Of a stretch of 64,000 nucleotides of DNA, positions 28,289 to 37,915 are shown one piece after another. Source of the DNA: Psychrobacter sp. APC 3426. GTDB taxonomy: Bacteria > Pseudomonadota > Gammaproteobacteria > Pseudomonadales > Moraxellaceae. The stretch is from NCBI RefSeq assembly GCF_030408035.1, contig NZ_JASDCF010000008.1, positions 39,959 to 103,958 on the forward strand, given 5' to 3'. Within the stretch, counting starts at the first letter, position 1, and every line of letters begins with the position of its first letter. The position numbers and the translations under genes were made by a program. The notes under the pieces are model-generated. The model was not told the origin of the DNA. It did not search any database and worked only from the letters and a program-made list of their open reading frames with translations.

Positions 28289-29410
28289 ATGTCATCACTA
28301 GCGAATCCACCCATCACGATCACGGGCTCAACGCCACGGGAAGATGGTTTTTATATGCCAGCGGAATTTGAGCCAATACAAAAGGTATGGATGGTATGGC
28401 CATATCGAGCGGACAACTGGCGTCAAGAGGCTACTCCTGCAAAGAAGGCCTATGCTGATGTTGCCTTGGCAATTAAGGGATTTTGTGACGTTAGCGTACT
28501 GGTCAATCCTGCTGACTATCAATCTTGCCGCGATAGCTTACCTAATAATATCGACGTTATATCTATGCCCAGCAATGATGCGTGGGCACGTGATATTGTC
28601 CCGACATTCCTAATCAATGATAAAGGTGAGCTGCGCGCCTGTGATTGGACATTTAATGCGTGGGGCGGAGCCTATGATGGTCTTTACTCACCTTGGGATG
28701 ACGATGACAAGTTGGCGGCACGCTTATGTGACTATCTTGGTATTAGACGCTACCGCACCGATGGTTTTGTCATGGAAGGCGGCGCGTTTCATGTTGATGG
28801 CGAAGGTTCGCTGTTGACCACACGTATGTGTCTGCTGAGTCCAGGACGCAATCCGCATCTAAACGAGCAGCAGATTGAGGACAAACTAAAAGCCTATCTC
28901 AATGTTCAAAAAGTGCTGTGGATTGATGAAGGTATCGATCCTGATGAAACTACCGGTCATATCGATGATATTGCCTGCTTTGCCCGTCCCGGTGAAGTGG
29001 TTTGCTTATTCACTGATGATCCTAGTCATCCTTTTTATGATGCTACGCAAAAAACCTACCAGCAGCTATCAAATATGACGGATGCTAAAGGCAGACGTTT
29101 GAAAGTTCACAAGCTTTGTTGTACTAAAGACCCCGTAACTTTGCCTGAAAATTATGACGTTGAGCAGTCTGATGATGCTAAACCACGTCGTACAGGTGAT
29201 ATATGTATCGCTTCGTATGCCAATTTTTTGATCTGTAATGATGCCATTATCGTACCGCAATATGATGATATAAATGACAGTTTAGCCATTGCGCAGCTTG
29301 AAAAAGTCTTTCCTCGTCATCATGTAATGGGAGTACGGACGAAAGAGATTGTCTTTGGAGGCGGTAATATCCATTGTATTACCCAGCAGCAGCCAGCTGT
29401 CAAGCGATAA
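28289..29410 (+). CDS. aguA: Agmatine deiminase
   Basis: AguA converts agmatine to N-carbamoylputrescine and ammonia. The 373-aa guanidino-modifying enzyme has MVWPYRADNWR near the start, NDAWARDIVPTF, FNAWGG, VMEGGAFHVDGEG, TTGHIDD and the catalytic Cys in GGNIHCITQQQP (C363), matching the expected C-terminal position. The start at ATG 28289 has AAGG about 8 nt upstream; a TTG at 28253 would add 12 residues. It completes the two-step agmatine to putrescine route with aguB. Confidence 0.94.
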   Translation: MSSLANPPITITGSTPREDGFYMPAEFEPIQKVWMVWPYRADNWRQEATPAKKAYADVALAIKGFCDVSVLVNPADYQSCRDSLPNNIDVISMPSNDAWARDIVPTFLINDKGELRACDWTFNAWGGAYDGLYSPWDDDDKLAARLCDYLGIRRYRTDGFVMEGGAFHVDGEGSLLTTRMCLLSPGRNPHLNEQQIEDKLKAYLNVQKVLWIDEGIDPDETTGHIDDIACFARPGEVVCLFTDDPSHPFYDATQKTYQQLSNMTDAKGRRLKVHKLCCTKDPVTLPENYDVEQSDDAKPRRTGDICIASYANFLICNDAIIVPQYDDINDSLAIAQLEKVFPRHHVMGVRTKEIVFGGGNIHCITQQQPAVKR

Positions 29411-29590
29411 CACTAGAATGTTGGTAGACTCGCTAAAGATACTTTTTTAGTATGGTTTAGCATATTTTCAAAATAAGCCTTACCGATTACAGAATGACTG
29501 ACAATCATAAGAACTATCCACGCGCTTTATGATAAAAAATAAAGTATTTAGAAATATAACCAAAAACGGATTTTAATCCAAGGAACACTT

Positions 29591-30964
29591 ATGAGCGAAT
29601 ATCAAGTAACCAACCCAGCCACAGGCGAAGTAGAAGCTACCTATCCTACTGCTACCGAACAAGATGTCCAGCAAGCTATTGAAAAAGCAGAAAGTGCTTA
29701 TCAGGATTGGCGCCAAACTTCTTTTGAAGAGCGTAGCAAAATACTGCATAAAGTCGCTGATATCTATGATGAGCGTCAAGACGAGCTGGCAGATATTATC
29801 GCCAAAGAGATGGGTAAGCCTATCGCGCAAGGTAAAGGTGAGCTTGGCCTAGTCGCCCAGATTTTTCGCTACTATGCAGACAATGCAGAAGAGCAATTGG
29901 CTCCTGACAAGATCGATGTTGATAACGGCTCAGCTTTAGTAGAAAAATTCCCAGTAGGTGTGTTGTTCGGCATTATGCCATGGAACTATCCTCACTATCA
30001 GGTAGCTCGTTTTTTTGCGCCAAACGCGATGGCAGGTAATACGATTATCTTAAAGCATGCACCGCAGTGTCCGCAGACAGCAGAGGTCATCGCCCAAATG
30101 CTAACGGATGCTGGTCTTCCAGAAGGCGTTTATAACAATATTTACGCAACCAATGAGCAAGCCGCTACTATCATTCATGATAAAAGAGTGCAAGGCGTAT
30201 CATTGACAGGCTCTGAGCGCGCGGGTGCAGCGGTTGCTAAAGAAGCAGGCAGCGCGCTTAAAAAGGTTGTGCTAGAGCTTGGCGGCTCAGATCCCTTCAT
30301 TGTGGCAGAAGACGCTGATATTGAGCAAGCTGTAAAAAATGCTATTACGGGTCGCTTTGGTAATACAGGACAAGCCTGTAATGCGGCTAAACGCATGATT
30401 ATCGTTGAATCTGTTTATGACAAATTCGTTAAAGGCTTCACTGATACAGTGCAGAGCATGAGCCTCTCTGATCCACTGGATAATCAAACGTTTATTGGTC
30501 CCCTATCTTCAAAGGCTGCAGCTACTAACTTACAAAATCAGTTAGATAACGCGGTAAAAGCAGGTGCCACAGTACTAGTAGAAGGCGGTATCGTTAAAGA
30601 CAAGCCAGGCGCTTGGTTTGCTCCTGCTGTACTAGCGGATGTTGATGAGTCTATGGATGTCTATCGTGAAGAGCTATTTGGCCCTGTAGCAGTCATGTAT
30701 AGAGCAAAAGATATCGAACATGCTATCAAGATTGCCAACGACGTGCCTTTCGGTTTAGGGGCTTCTATTCAGACCCAAGATGCCAATCTAGCCGCTGATA
30801 TTGCTGAAAAGCTTGAAGTCGGTATGGTTACGATCAATGCTCCTTCTGGTACTGAAGCTAATACGCCATTTGGCGGCGTTAAGCGTTCAGGCTTTGGACG
30901 CGAGCTTGGTAACTTGGGTATCACTGAGTTCTTAAACTATAAGCTCATTCGCGATATGTCTTAA
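29591..30964 (+). CDS. NAD-dependent aldehyde dehydrogenase (Sad-like)
   Basis: This 457-aa aldehyde dehydrogenase has MPWNYPHYQ, the cofactor-site ILKHAPQC (K155), LTGSERAG, catalytic E229 in VLELGGSDPF and C263 in GNTGQACNAAKR. The KHAP signature and length resemble E. coli Sad/YneI, an NAD-dependent succinate-semialdehyde dehydrogenase. In this cluster it may instead, or also, perform the missing PuuC step, oxidising gamma-glutamyl-gamma-aminobutyraldehyde. It starts with an AAGGAA site and ends at a strong terminator. Confidence 0.88.
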   Translation: MSEYQVTNPATGEVEATYPTATEQDVQQAIEKAESAYQDWRQTSFEERSKILHKVADIYDERQDELADIIAKEMGKPIAQGKGELGLVAQIFRYYADNAEEQLAPDKIDVDNGSALVEKFPVGVLFGIMPWNYPHYQVARFFAPNAMAGNTIILKHAPQCPQTAEVIAQMLTDAGLPEGVYNNIYATNEQAATIIHDKRVQGVSLTGSERAGAAVAKEAGSALKKVVLELGGSDPFIVAEDADIEQAVKNAITGRFGNTGQACNAAKRMIIVESVYDKFVKGFTDTVQSMSLSDPLDNQTFIGPLSSKAAATNLQNQLDNAVKAGATVLVEGGIVKDKPGAWFAPAVLADVDESMDVYREELFGPVAVMYRAKDIEHAIKIANDVPFGLGASIQTQDANLAADIAEKLEVGMVTINAPSGTEANTPFGGVKRSGFGRELGNLGITEFLNYKLIRDMS

Positions 30965-30988
30965 ATAACCTCAGCCACTCCCAGTGAT

Positions 30989-31027
30989 AAAAAAGAAGCC
31001 TAACATTGACTGTTAGGCTTCTTTTTT
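30989..31027. terminator. Bidirectional terminator
   Basis: A 17-bp perfect stem (30989-31005 with 31011-31027) has a 5-nt loop, is flanked by A and T runs, and sits between convergent genes. A second small hairpin, GGGGCT (31028-31033) with AGCCCC (31040-31045), followed by TTCTTTTT, backs it up. Confidence 0.93.
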
Positions 31028-31075
31028 GGGGCTATTATAAGCCCCTTCTTTTTAGAGAATCTCTCCTTAAACACC

Positions 31076-32518
31076 TTAGCGTTTAGGCGGGTTGTCTTTT
31101 AGCCACAACTGGTTGACGATTTTTAATTGACGCAATTCTTCCGTCATAATCGACTCGCTAATGCCTGGATACTTAATCCTTGCATAGCTATACAGTACGA
31201 TACCTAACACCGTCCAACCCAGGAAAATCCACCATTCAATCGGCGTCAACGCCGATGGCATACCTGGCATATAGAGCATCAACAGACCAAAACTTAACGC
31301 AATCGTAATCATACCGACCAGTTTACCTGCTGGTATTCTAAATGGGCGTACCATATCAGGCTCGCGGTAACGTAGTACTAAGAAAGAGATAGCCACACAG
31401 GTGTAAGCGATAACGATACCAAAACCACCGGCATCTACAATCCAAACCAGCATTTTACGACCGAACAATGGGGCTAAGGTCGCCAAACCACCAATCAATA
31501 AGATGGCGTTTGATGGTGTTTTATATTTTGGATGTAATTTGCCTAAAAATGCCGGCAACATATGTGCTTTTGACATGGCATACAGCAGACGACTGCCACC
31601 AATTAAGAAAGCGTTCCAGCTCGATAGAATACCAAGCACACCGCCAATCACTAACAGAATACCTGCCCACTTGCCTTGCCATGCATTGGTCATCGCGTCG
31701 GCCGTGGCGAGGGTTGAGTTTTCTGCTTGTACCAGTGGCAACGTCGTGCCTACGCTCCACGCGATACCCACATACCACATCACCGCAACAACGATTGAGA
31801 TAATCAAAAACTTACCGATATTGGGGCGCGTTAAATCAATCTCTTCTGCTGCCTGCGGGATGACGTCAAAGCCGACAAACATGAACGGTACCATGACAAT
31901 AACCGCCATCATACCGCCGATACCACCAATAAAGGCTGGTGCTTGTATCGAGTTTGAGCTTTCAGGATTGAATAAAACAGCACCGATGAACAGCAGCGTA
32001 CCCACAAATAAAATGCCCAGTACTGCGGTCTTTTGGAACCATGCGCTGACCTCCATACCACGTATATTTAGCCAAGTGACGATGATTGAGCCAAGCATCC
32101 CAACGCCGACCCAAGTGGCATAGACATCCCAGCCAGCGATGGTCCAAAGATACCCTTGGTTATAATTGGGAATGAAGTATTCTACGACGGTCGGCAAGGC
32201 GACTGCCTCAAACGCGACTACGGAGAAGTAGCCAAATAGAATGCTCCATGAGCAGATAAAGGAGACATTAACCCCTAACGCCCGATGCGTATAAGTATGC
32301 TCACCGCCGGTAATTGGCATCGATGCGGCAAGCTCAGCATAGGTCACACCAATCAGTATCACGGCCAATCCGCCTATCAAGAACGCTAGCATCGCGCCCC
32401 ATGTACCAGCAGATAAAATCCATCCACCCGCTAAGACTACCCAGCCCCAACCGACCATCGCTCCAAATGCTAAGGCGATAATATCTAGCGTCCCTAACGA
32501 TTTTTTTAATTCAGACAT
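31076..32518 (-). CDS. APC-superfamily amino acid/polyamine permease
   Basis: This 480-aa transporter has about 12 hydrophobic segments. The first holds the APC substrate-site glycine motif FGAMVGWGWV, followed by GITYAEL-like IGVTYAELAASMPITGGEHTY and PQAAEEIDL in the consensus amphipathic region. It probably imports an amine or amino acid by proton symport; GABA, 5-aminovalerate or a polyamine are the candidates suggested by the neighbouring gabT and gabD. An AAGGAG site precedes the ATG. It is downstream of gabT, with a hairpin between them. Confidence 0.85.
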   Translation of the reverse strand: MSELKKSLGTLDIIALAFGAMVGWGWVVLAGGWILSAGTWGAMLAFLIGGLAVILIGVTYAELAASMPITGGEHTYTHRALGVNVSFICSWSILFGYFSVVAFEAVALPTVVEYFIPNYNQGYLWTIAGWDVYATWVGVGMLGSIIVTWLNIRGMEVSAWFQKTAVLGILFVGTLLFIGAVLFNPESSNSIQAPAFIGGIGGMMAVIVMVPFMFVGFDVIPQAAEEIDLTRPNIGKFLIISIVVAVMWYVGIAWSVGTTLPLVQAENSTLATADAMTNAWQGKWAGILLVIGGVLGILSSWNAFLIGGSRLLYAMSKAHMLPAFLGKLHPKYKTPSNAILLIGGLATLAPLFGRKMLVWIVDAGGFGIVIAYTCVAISFLVLRYREPDMVRPFRIPAGKLVGMITIALSFGLLMLYMPGMPSALTPIEWWIFLGWTVLGIVLYSYARIKYPGISESIMTEELRQLKIVNQLWLKDNPPKR

Positions 32519-32670
32519 AACCTGCTCCTTGTCTGTGTGTCATCCGTGTTAACCTTTTATGGTTACACTATTTTTTGTTTAGTGGGATAGTACCCATCAT
32601 AATTATCATATATACCTTTTCGTCCACGCTGTTATGCACTGACTGTTGCATTTGCAAATAGCACAAACAG

Positions 32671-32701
32671 CAACGGCGTCTTGATTTGCAAGGCGCCGTT
32701 G
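32671..32701. terminator. Hairpin after gabT
   Basis: CAACGGCGTCTTG (32671-32683) and CAAGGCGCCGTTG (32689-32701) form a GC-rich 13-bp stem with one wobble pair and a 5-nt loop. It lies between gabT and the permease gene, both on the minus strand. There is little T run in that direction, so it may attenuate rather than end transcription. Confidence 0.55.
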
Positions 32702-32817
32702 TAAAAAAATGTACTCAAAGCGAGTGCCATATGGGCAATCTTGCTGTTCTATCAACCACTAGCTCAGTACCTATTGGCTCATATCTATCAGTTAAGTACC
32801 TATTAACTCAGTACTAA

Positions 32818-34080
32818 TTACGCCGTTAATATAGCTTTAATAATATCAAGACCTTCTTGTAGCACTTCATCTTCAACCGTCAGTGGTACCATCACACGAA
32901 TGGCGTTGCCATACATGCCGCAAGACGCTAGTAGTAAGCCCTGCTCAAATGCTTTGGCTTTTAAATTGGCCGTTGCTTCAACATCAGGCTTGCCATCGCT
33001 ATCGATTAATTCAAACGCTAACATCGCGCCTTTATGACGAATATGACCAATGCTGCTTAAGTTTAAACCCTTTAAGAAAGCTTCGATTTTGTCACCAATC
33101 TCAACACTACGCTCAAGCAGGTTTTCTTCTTCGATGACTTCCATCACTGCCAATGCAGCCACACAAGCCAGTGGGTTACCAGAATAAGTACCACCCAAAC
33201 CGCCTACTTGCGGCGCATCCATGATATCAGCGCGACCGATAACGGCAGAGATAGGGTAACCACCTGCCAAGCTCTTGGCACTGGTCATTAGATCCGGCTC
33301 AACGCCCAACTGCTCGGTGGCAAACAACGTACCCGTACGGGCAAAACCACACTGTACTTCATCAAAAATCAGCACAATGCCATGCTCATCGCAAATCTCG
33401 CGCAAAGACTTGGCAAACGATGGTGTCACTTGATGGAAACCGCCCTCGCCTTGTACTGGCTCGATAATCATCGCCGCCACTTCACTTGGGTCGATATCCG
33501 CTTGGAAAATCATCTCAAGGCTATGCAATGCTTGTGCTTCAGTGACATTTAACTCTTCAGCTGGAAATAACGCATGAAACACAGGACCTGGCATCGGACC
33601 AAAGTTCTTTTTGTATGGCAATACTTTACCCGTTAGGCTCATGCACATTAGTGTGCGACCATGCCAACCGCCAACGAAAGAGATGACACCCGGACGACCG
33701 GTTTTGGCACGGGCAATCTTGATGCAGTTTTCAACGGCTTCAGCACCAGTGGTCAAAAAGAACGCTTTGGTATCACCGCTGATTGGCGCTTTTTCACACA
33801 ATTTTTCGGCCAAATCGACATAGCATTCATAGTTAATCATTTGCGCGGCAGTATGAGTAAACTTGTCTAGTTGCTCATGCACACGCTGAGTGATTTTTGG
33901 ATGGCTGTGACCGGTATTTAGTACTGAGATACCACCGACAAAATCAATGTAACGATTGCCTTCAACGTCCCACACTTCTGAATTTTTTGCTTTTTCGGCA
34001 AAGATAGGAAAGGCAACGCCAAGTCCGGTTGGCAATACCGCTTTACGGCGCTCAAGTAATGATTGATTGGTAGTAGTCAT
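32818..34080 (-). CDS. gabT: 4-aminobutyrate (or 5-aminovalerate) aminotransferase
   Basis: This class III PLP aminotransferase of 420 aa moves the amino group of GABA to 2-oxoglutarate, forming succinate semialdehyde. It has FVGGISVLNTGHSHP, FLTTGAEAVENCIKIAR, the IIFDEVQ-like LIFDEVQCGFARTG and the Schiff-base Lys in TSAKSLAGGYP. GabT and DavT are near-indistinguishable by sequence; the nearby glutarate genes make 5-aminovalerate a plausible second substrate. Its AAAAGGA start lies 164 bp after the gabD stop codon. Confidence 0.92.
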   Translation of the reverse strand: MTTTNQSLLERRKAVLPTGLGVAFPIFAEKAKNSEVWDVEGNRYIDFVGGISVLNTGHSHPKITQRVHEQLDKFTHTAAQMINYECYVDLAEKLCEKAPISGDTKAFFLTTGAEAVENCIKIARAKTGRPGVISFVGGWHGRTLMCMSLTGKVLPYKKNFGPMPGPVFHALFPAEELNVTEAQALHSLEMIFQADIDPSEVAAMIIEPVQGEGGFHQVTPSFAKSLREICDEHGIVLIFDEVQCGFARTGTLFATEQLGVEPDLMTSAKSLAGGYPISAVIGRADIMDAPQVGGLGGTYSGNPLACVAALAVMEVIEEENLLERSVEIGDKIEAFLKGLNLSSIGHIRHKGAMLAFELIDSDGKPDVEATANLKAKAFEQGLLLASCGMYGNAIRVMVPLTVEDEVLQEGLDIIKAILTA

Positions 34081-34244
34081 AAGAATATCCTTTTCTTTCT
34101 TCTTTACGTAGATGCCAGTGATGTGATGGCGGTTTATAGAATAAGGTTTAGCAATATTGGGGATTCCTGCTGCTGAATCCCGTTAAATACTGGTTAAAAA
34201 TCAAACGGTTAAAACATGAAACAGCTAACTATCAGCTCCAGCTA

Positions 34245-35717
34245 TTAACTAACATCAGAGCACCAGTATTTGGTCACAACATATTCTTCGATGCCGTATT
34301 TTGAGCCTTCACGGCCAAAGCCCGATTGCTTAACGCCGCCAAATGGTGCGACTTCGGTAGAAATGAGACCGGTATTATGACCGACGATGCCGTACTCTAA
34401 ACCTTCGGTGACGCGCCATGAGCGTGCATAACTGCCACTGTAGAAGTAAGCCGCCAATCCATAAATAGTGTCGTTGGCTTGACGAATGACGTCGTCTTCA
34501 TCTTTAAAGGTAAAAATAGTGGCGATAGGACCAAATATCTCCTCATGGGCGATATCCATGTCACTGCTGATATCGGTAATCACCGTTGGGTTATAAGTCA
34601 GCTCTGATGCGCCATTGGTGCTGCCGCCCGTGATAAGGGTTGCGCCTTTATCTAACGCGTCTTTTAGCAGTGCTTGTACTTTCTCTAACGCTTTTTTATT
34701 GATCAATGGGCCAATATCGACGCCTTCGTCCATGCCGTTACCGACATTCAGCTCAGCGACTTTTTTCACAAATACATCTAGGAATTTGTCTTTGATACTG
34801 TCCTGCACGTAGACACGGTTGGCACAAACACAAGTTTGACCGGCGTTGCGATATTTAGAGGCGATTAAGCCTTCAGCGGCCTTTTCAAGATCGGCATCAT
34901 CAAAGACGATAAATGGCGCATTGCCACCGAGCTCTAATGACAGTTTTTTGATGGTTGGCGCGCATTGAGCCATCAAGGTGCGACCAACTTCGGTAGAGCC
35001 GGTAAATGACAGTTTATGAATGCGCGCATCGCCGGTTAGGATATCGCCGATGGTTGATGATTTGCCTGTGACGACTTGGATAACGCCTGCAGGAATGCCC
35101 GCTTGCTCAGACAAGGCAGCCAGTGCCAAGGCAGAAAATGGCGTTTCGGTTGCAGGTTTGATAATCATGGTACAGCCTGCTGCGAGTGCAGGGGCTGCTT
35201 TACGGGTAATCATCGCTGCAGGAAAATTCCAAGGCGTGATAGCCGCACAAACACCGACAGGCTGTTTTAGGATGACATGGCGTAGCTGTGCTTGATTGGC
35301 AGGGATAACATCGCCGTAAACACGCTTGCCTTCTTCAGCAAACCAGCGAATAAAACTATTGGCATAGCCAACTTCCCCGCGTGACTCGGTTAAAGGTTTG
35401 CCTTGCTCGGCGGTCATAATGATGGCCAAATCTTCTTTGTTGGCATCGATAAGGTCGGCCCACTTTTGTAGTAGCTCAGCGCGCTCTTTTGGGGTTTTGG
35501 CCGCCCACGTGATTTGCGCCTCATGAGAAGCCGCAACCGCATCATTGACATCGTCGGTCGTCAGGCTGGGCACGCTACCGATAATCTCGCCATTAAAAGG
35601 ATTGCTGACGTCAATGGTCGCGTCATCACTAGCACCGTGCCAGCCATCTTTGATGTAGCATTGCTGTTTGAGTAAGTCTGAGTTTGATAGCGTTAGCGTA
35701 TGTGGCAGTTGTGACAT
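34245..35717 (-). CDS. gabD: Succinate-semialdehyde (or glutarate-semialdehyde) dehydrogenase
   Basis: This 490-aa aldehyde dehydrogenase has ITPWNFPAAMITRK, the cofactor-site IIKPATETPFSALAL typical of NADP-using GabD, FTGSTEVG, catalytic Glu in LELGGNAPFIVFDDAD and the catalytic Cys in NAGQTCVCANR. It oxidises the GabT product to succinate, and in DavD-type enzymes glutarate semialdehyde to glutarate. ATG 35717 is preferred over TTG 35735 because AAGGAG lies about 7 nt before it. It heads the minus-strand gabD-gabT set and is divergent from an IclR regulator. Confidence 0.93.
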   Translation of the reverse strand: MSQLPHTLTLSNSDLLKQQCYIKDGWHGASDDATIDVSNPFNGEIIGSVPSLTTDDVNDAVAASHEAQITWAAKTPKERAELLQKWADLIDANKEDLAIIMTAEQGKPLTESRGEVGYANSFIRWFAEEGKRVYGDVIPANQAQLRHVILKQPVGVCAAITPWNFPAAMITRKAAPALAAGCTMIIKPATETPFSALALAALSEQAGIPAGVIQVVTGKSSTIGDILTGDARIHKLSFTGSTEVGRTLMAQCAPTIKKLSLELGGNAPFIVFDDADLEKAAEGLIASKYRNAGQTCVCANRVYVQDSIKDKFLDVFVKKVAELNVGNGMDEGVDIGPLINKKALEKVQALLKDALDKGATLITGGSTNGASELTYNPTVITDISSDMDIAHEEIFGPIATIFTFKDEDDVIRQANDTIYGLAAYFYSGSYARSWRVTEGLEYGIVGHNTGLISTEVAPFGGVKQSGFGREGSKYGIEEYVVTKYWCSDVS

Positions 35718-35979
35718 GTTGACACTCCTTGTCAATGTTATTTTGCAGATAGAGTTTGCAGATTTATAGCGATAAAAAACCTAACAATAAATAAAAGGTT
35801 ATGACTTAAATAATTATTGATAACTTGTTATTTGTTCAATATACTGAACATCTATTCTATATATGAGACATCATTATAAGAATGATGGACGCATATTTGC
35901 AACCCCTATTATCAATTTTGTGATGATTTAGCACTTTATTTTGATGTTTTTTTAATTTTACCGACTTTATAGGTTCCTT

Positions 35980-36744
35980 ATGAGCACCACTGCCGTTCCT
36001 GCTTTGGACAAAACTTTTCAGATTTTAGATTTGATAACCGACAGCGCCCAGCCTTTAACGGCGGCTCATATTGCCAAAGAGCTTAACCTGCCGCGCAGCT
36101 CAACCCACAACATTTTGCAAAGTCTTTTGGCTAAGCATGTTATCTATAAAGACAGCGATAGCCGCTTTCATTTGGGCTCATATTTGATGTATTGGGCGGG
36201 CAAATATGAGCAGCAGCAAGGCGTCATTCAGCTATTTAAAGACCTTATTGTCCAGTATCCTACCCTGCTTCAGCATACGGTAACTTTGTCCAAGCTCGAT
36301 TTTGGTGAAGTGGTGTTTTTGGCCTGTCATGAAGCGCCCGCTCCGCTCGGCTTTACTTTCCGCGCTGGTGTTCGCGTGCCGGCAGTATTCTCTGCTACCG
36401 GTAAAGCCATGCTTTCCACCTTTTCTATGGACAGCATAAAGTCCATCTATGCCAGCGGTTTCCCCACGCCTATTACCCAGCATGGTGTCGATAACTTTAT
36501 CGATTTGTCCACTGAGCTGACGGCTATCCAAAACAGTCGCATCTCTCTTGACGATGGGCAACTGCGCGAAGGCATGTATTGCCTTGGCACTTATATTCGC
36601 AATGCGTCAGGTAATGCCGTAGCAGGTATGGCGGTCAGCTTTTTGCAAGCAGAGTATGAATCCAAACGAGCTGAGGTCAGTGCTGTCCTGATTGAATTGG
36701 CAGAGCAGATTGAGCAGCGTTTGGGCTTTATTTCTCATCAATAA
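35980..36744 (+). CDS. IclR-family transcriptional regulator
   Basis: This 254-aa protein has an N-terminal winged helix (TAAHIAKELNLPRSSTHNIL, about 28-47) and a C-terminal IclR effector domain with SATGKAML near 142-149. IclR proteins bind small organic acids and repress or activate nearby catabolic genes. It is divergent from gabD (262-bp gap), so control of gabD-gabT by GABA, 5-aminovalerate or a semialdehyde is the likely role, by inference. Confidence 0.87.
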   Translation: MSTTAVPALDKTFQILDLITDSAQPLTAAHIAKELNLPRSSTHNILQSLLAKHVIYKDSDSRFHLGSYLMYWAGKYEQQQGVIQLFKDLIVQYPTLLQHTVTLSKLDFGEVVFLACHEAPAPLGFTFRAGVRVPAVFSATGKAMLSTFSMDSIKSIYASGFPTPITQHGVDNFIDLSTELTAIQNSRISLDDGQLREGMYCLGTYIRNASGNAVAGMAVSFLQAEYESKRAEVSAVLIELAEQIEQRLGFISHQ

Positions 36745-36810
36745 GGCCTAAACGCTTTTCGTTAGTTCCTTGTTTATTTCCAATCATTTCAGTTATTCTG
36801 AGGATAATTG

Positions 36811-37860
36811 CTAATCTTCTGAAATCAGCCCTGATAAAAATGCTTGCAAATTGTCATTGAGCTTTTGCAGGTAATAACCGCCTTCAACCAAGACAATTAA
36901 CGGTTTGTTTAACGCTTTCAGCTTTTGCGCCAATATGGTAAATCCTTCGGTAGTGACTTCACATCTGGCTTCTGGATCGTCTTTATACACATCAAAGCCC
37001 AACACATGAACGATGACATCAGGGTCAAATAGCGTCATCGCCTCGATAGATTTATCAACATATTTAAAAAACCCAGCTTCATCGGTGCCATGTGGCATCG
37101 GGAAGTTGACGTTATAGCCTTCGCCCGCATCTTTGCCCCTTTCAAACTCATGACCAGTGACGGCTGGATAAAAATTAACCGGATCACCATGAACCGAGGT
37201 ATAGAGCACATCACTGCGCTCGTAAAATATCTCTTGGATACCCTGACCGTGGTGCATGTCGGTGTCTATAATGGCGATCTTTGCGTATTTCTGCCGTAGG
37301 TGCTCGGCGATGATGGCGGCGTTATTTAGATAACAAAACCCGCCCGCCGCGCTCTTGCGCGCATGGTGACCAGGCGGCCGTGAAAAGCAAAGCTGGATAT
37401 TATGTTGCCCACGCTCAGCACTTGATGCATCTTCATTTAATAAGGCCTCAGCAGCATTCAGCGCCGTTTGTGCCGACCAATAGATAGACGTCCAAGAATG
37501 CTCACTGATGGGCGCACTATCATCTGCCTGATATTTAGCAGCCTTTGCCATAATGCCGATACCAGGATTGTCATACGGCAAAAAAACCCCTGTTTGCACT
37601 TGTGCGCCCAAATCTTCCTCAACAGCCATCCATTCATCATAGCCATGCTTGAGAAAATCTACGTAACCAAAATCATGAACCGCCAATATTGGCCCCATTC
37701 CGATATCGGTGGCAGTGGTTACCTCTAAACCTAATGCCGCTGGCGCCTTTAACAACTCGATCATGCGTTCTGGTATTTCTAACGGCTCATGCATCTTGCC
37801 ATAAGAGAAATACGGTAACGGTCTATGCAAACTGAGATTTTCATGGCTATATATTTTCAT
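36811..37860 (-). CDS. Histone-deacetylase-family (acetylpolyamine amidohydrolase-like) protein
   Basis: This 349-aa zinc-dependent deacetylase of the arginase/HDAC fold has RPPGHHARKSAAGGFCYLNN (tandem catalytic His), IDTDMHHGQGIQ (metal Asp and His) and VLVEGGYY. Bacterial relatives remove acetyl groups from N-acetylputrescine or N-acetylcadaverine (acetylpolyamine amidohydrolase). The setting, last in a minus-strand set after gcdH and a CoA transferase and within a polyamine island, supports that substrate class. ATG 37860 has an AAGGAA site; upstream in-frame ATGs add a non-conserved 11 residues. Confidence 0.86.
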   Translation of the reverse strand: MKIYSHENLSLHRPLPYFSYGKMHEPLEIPERMIELLKAPAALGLEVTTATDIGMGPILAVHDFGYVDFLKHGYDEWMAVEEDLGAQVQTGVFLPYDNPGIGIMAKAAKYQADDSAPISEHSWTSIYWSAQTALNAAEALLNEDASSAERGQHNIQLCFSRPPGHHARKSAAGGFCYLNNAAIIAEHLRQKYAKIAIIDTDMHHGQGIQEIFYERSDVLYTSVHGDPVNFYPAVTGHEFERGKDAGEGYNVNFPMPHGTDEAGFFKYVDKSIEAMTLFDPDVIVHVLGFDVYKDDPEARCEVTTEGFTILAQKLKALNKPLIVLVEGGYYLQKLNDNLQAFLSGLISED

Positions 37861-37915
37861 GCTTAACATTCCTTTGTTGAACATTTTTTCCAATGGTGCT
37901 TTTTTTGATGCTTAA

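Noticed and set aside
31503..32123. 206-codon plus-strand frame
   Set aside because: It is the antisense shadow of the APC permease; its Pro/Thr/Ile composition is what the complement of membrane-segment codons gives.
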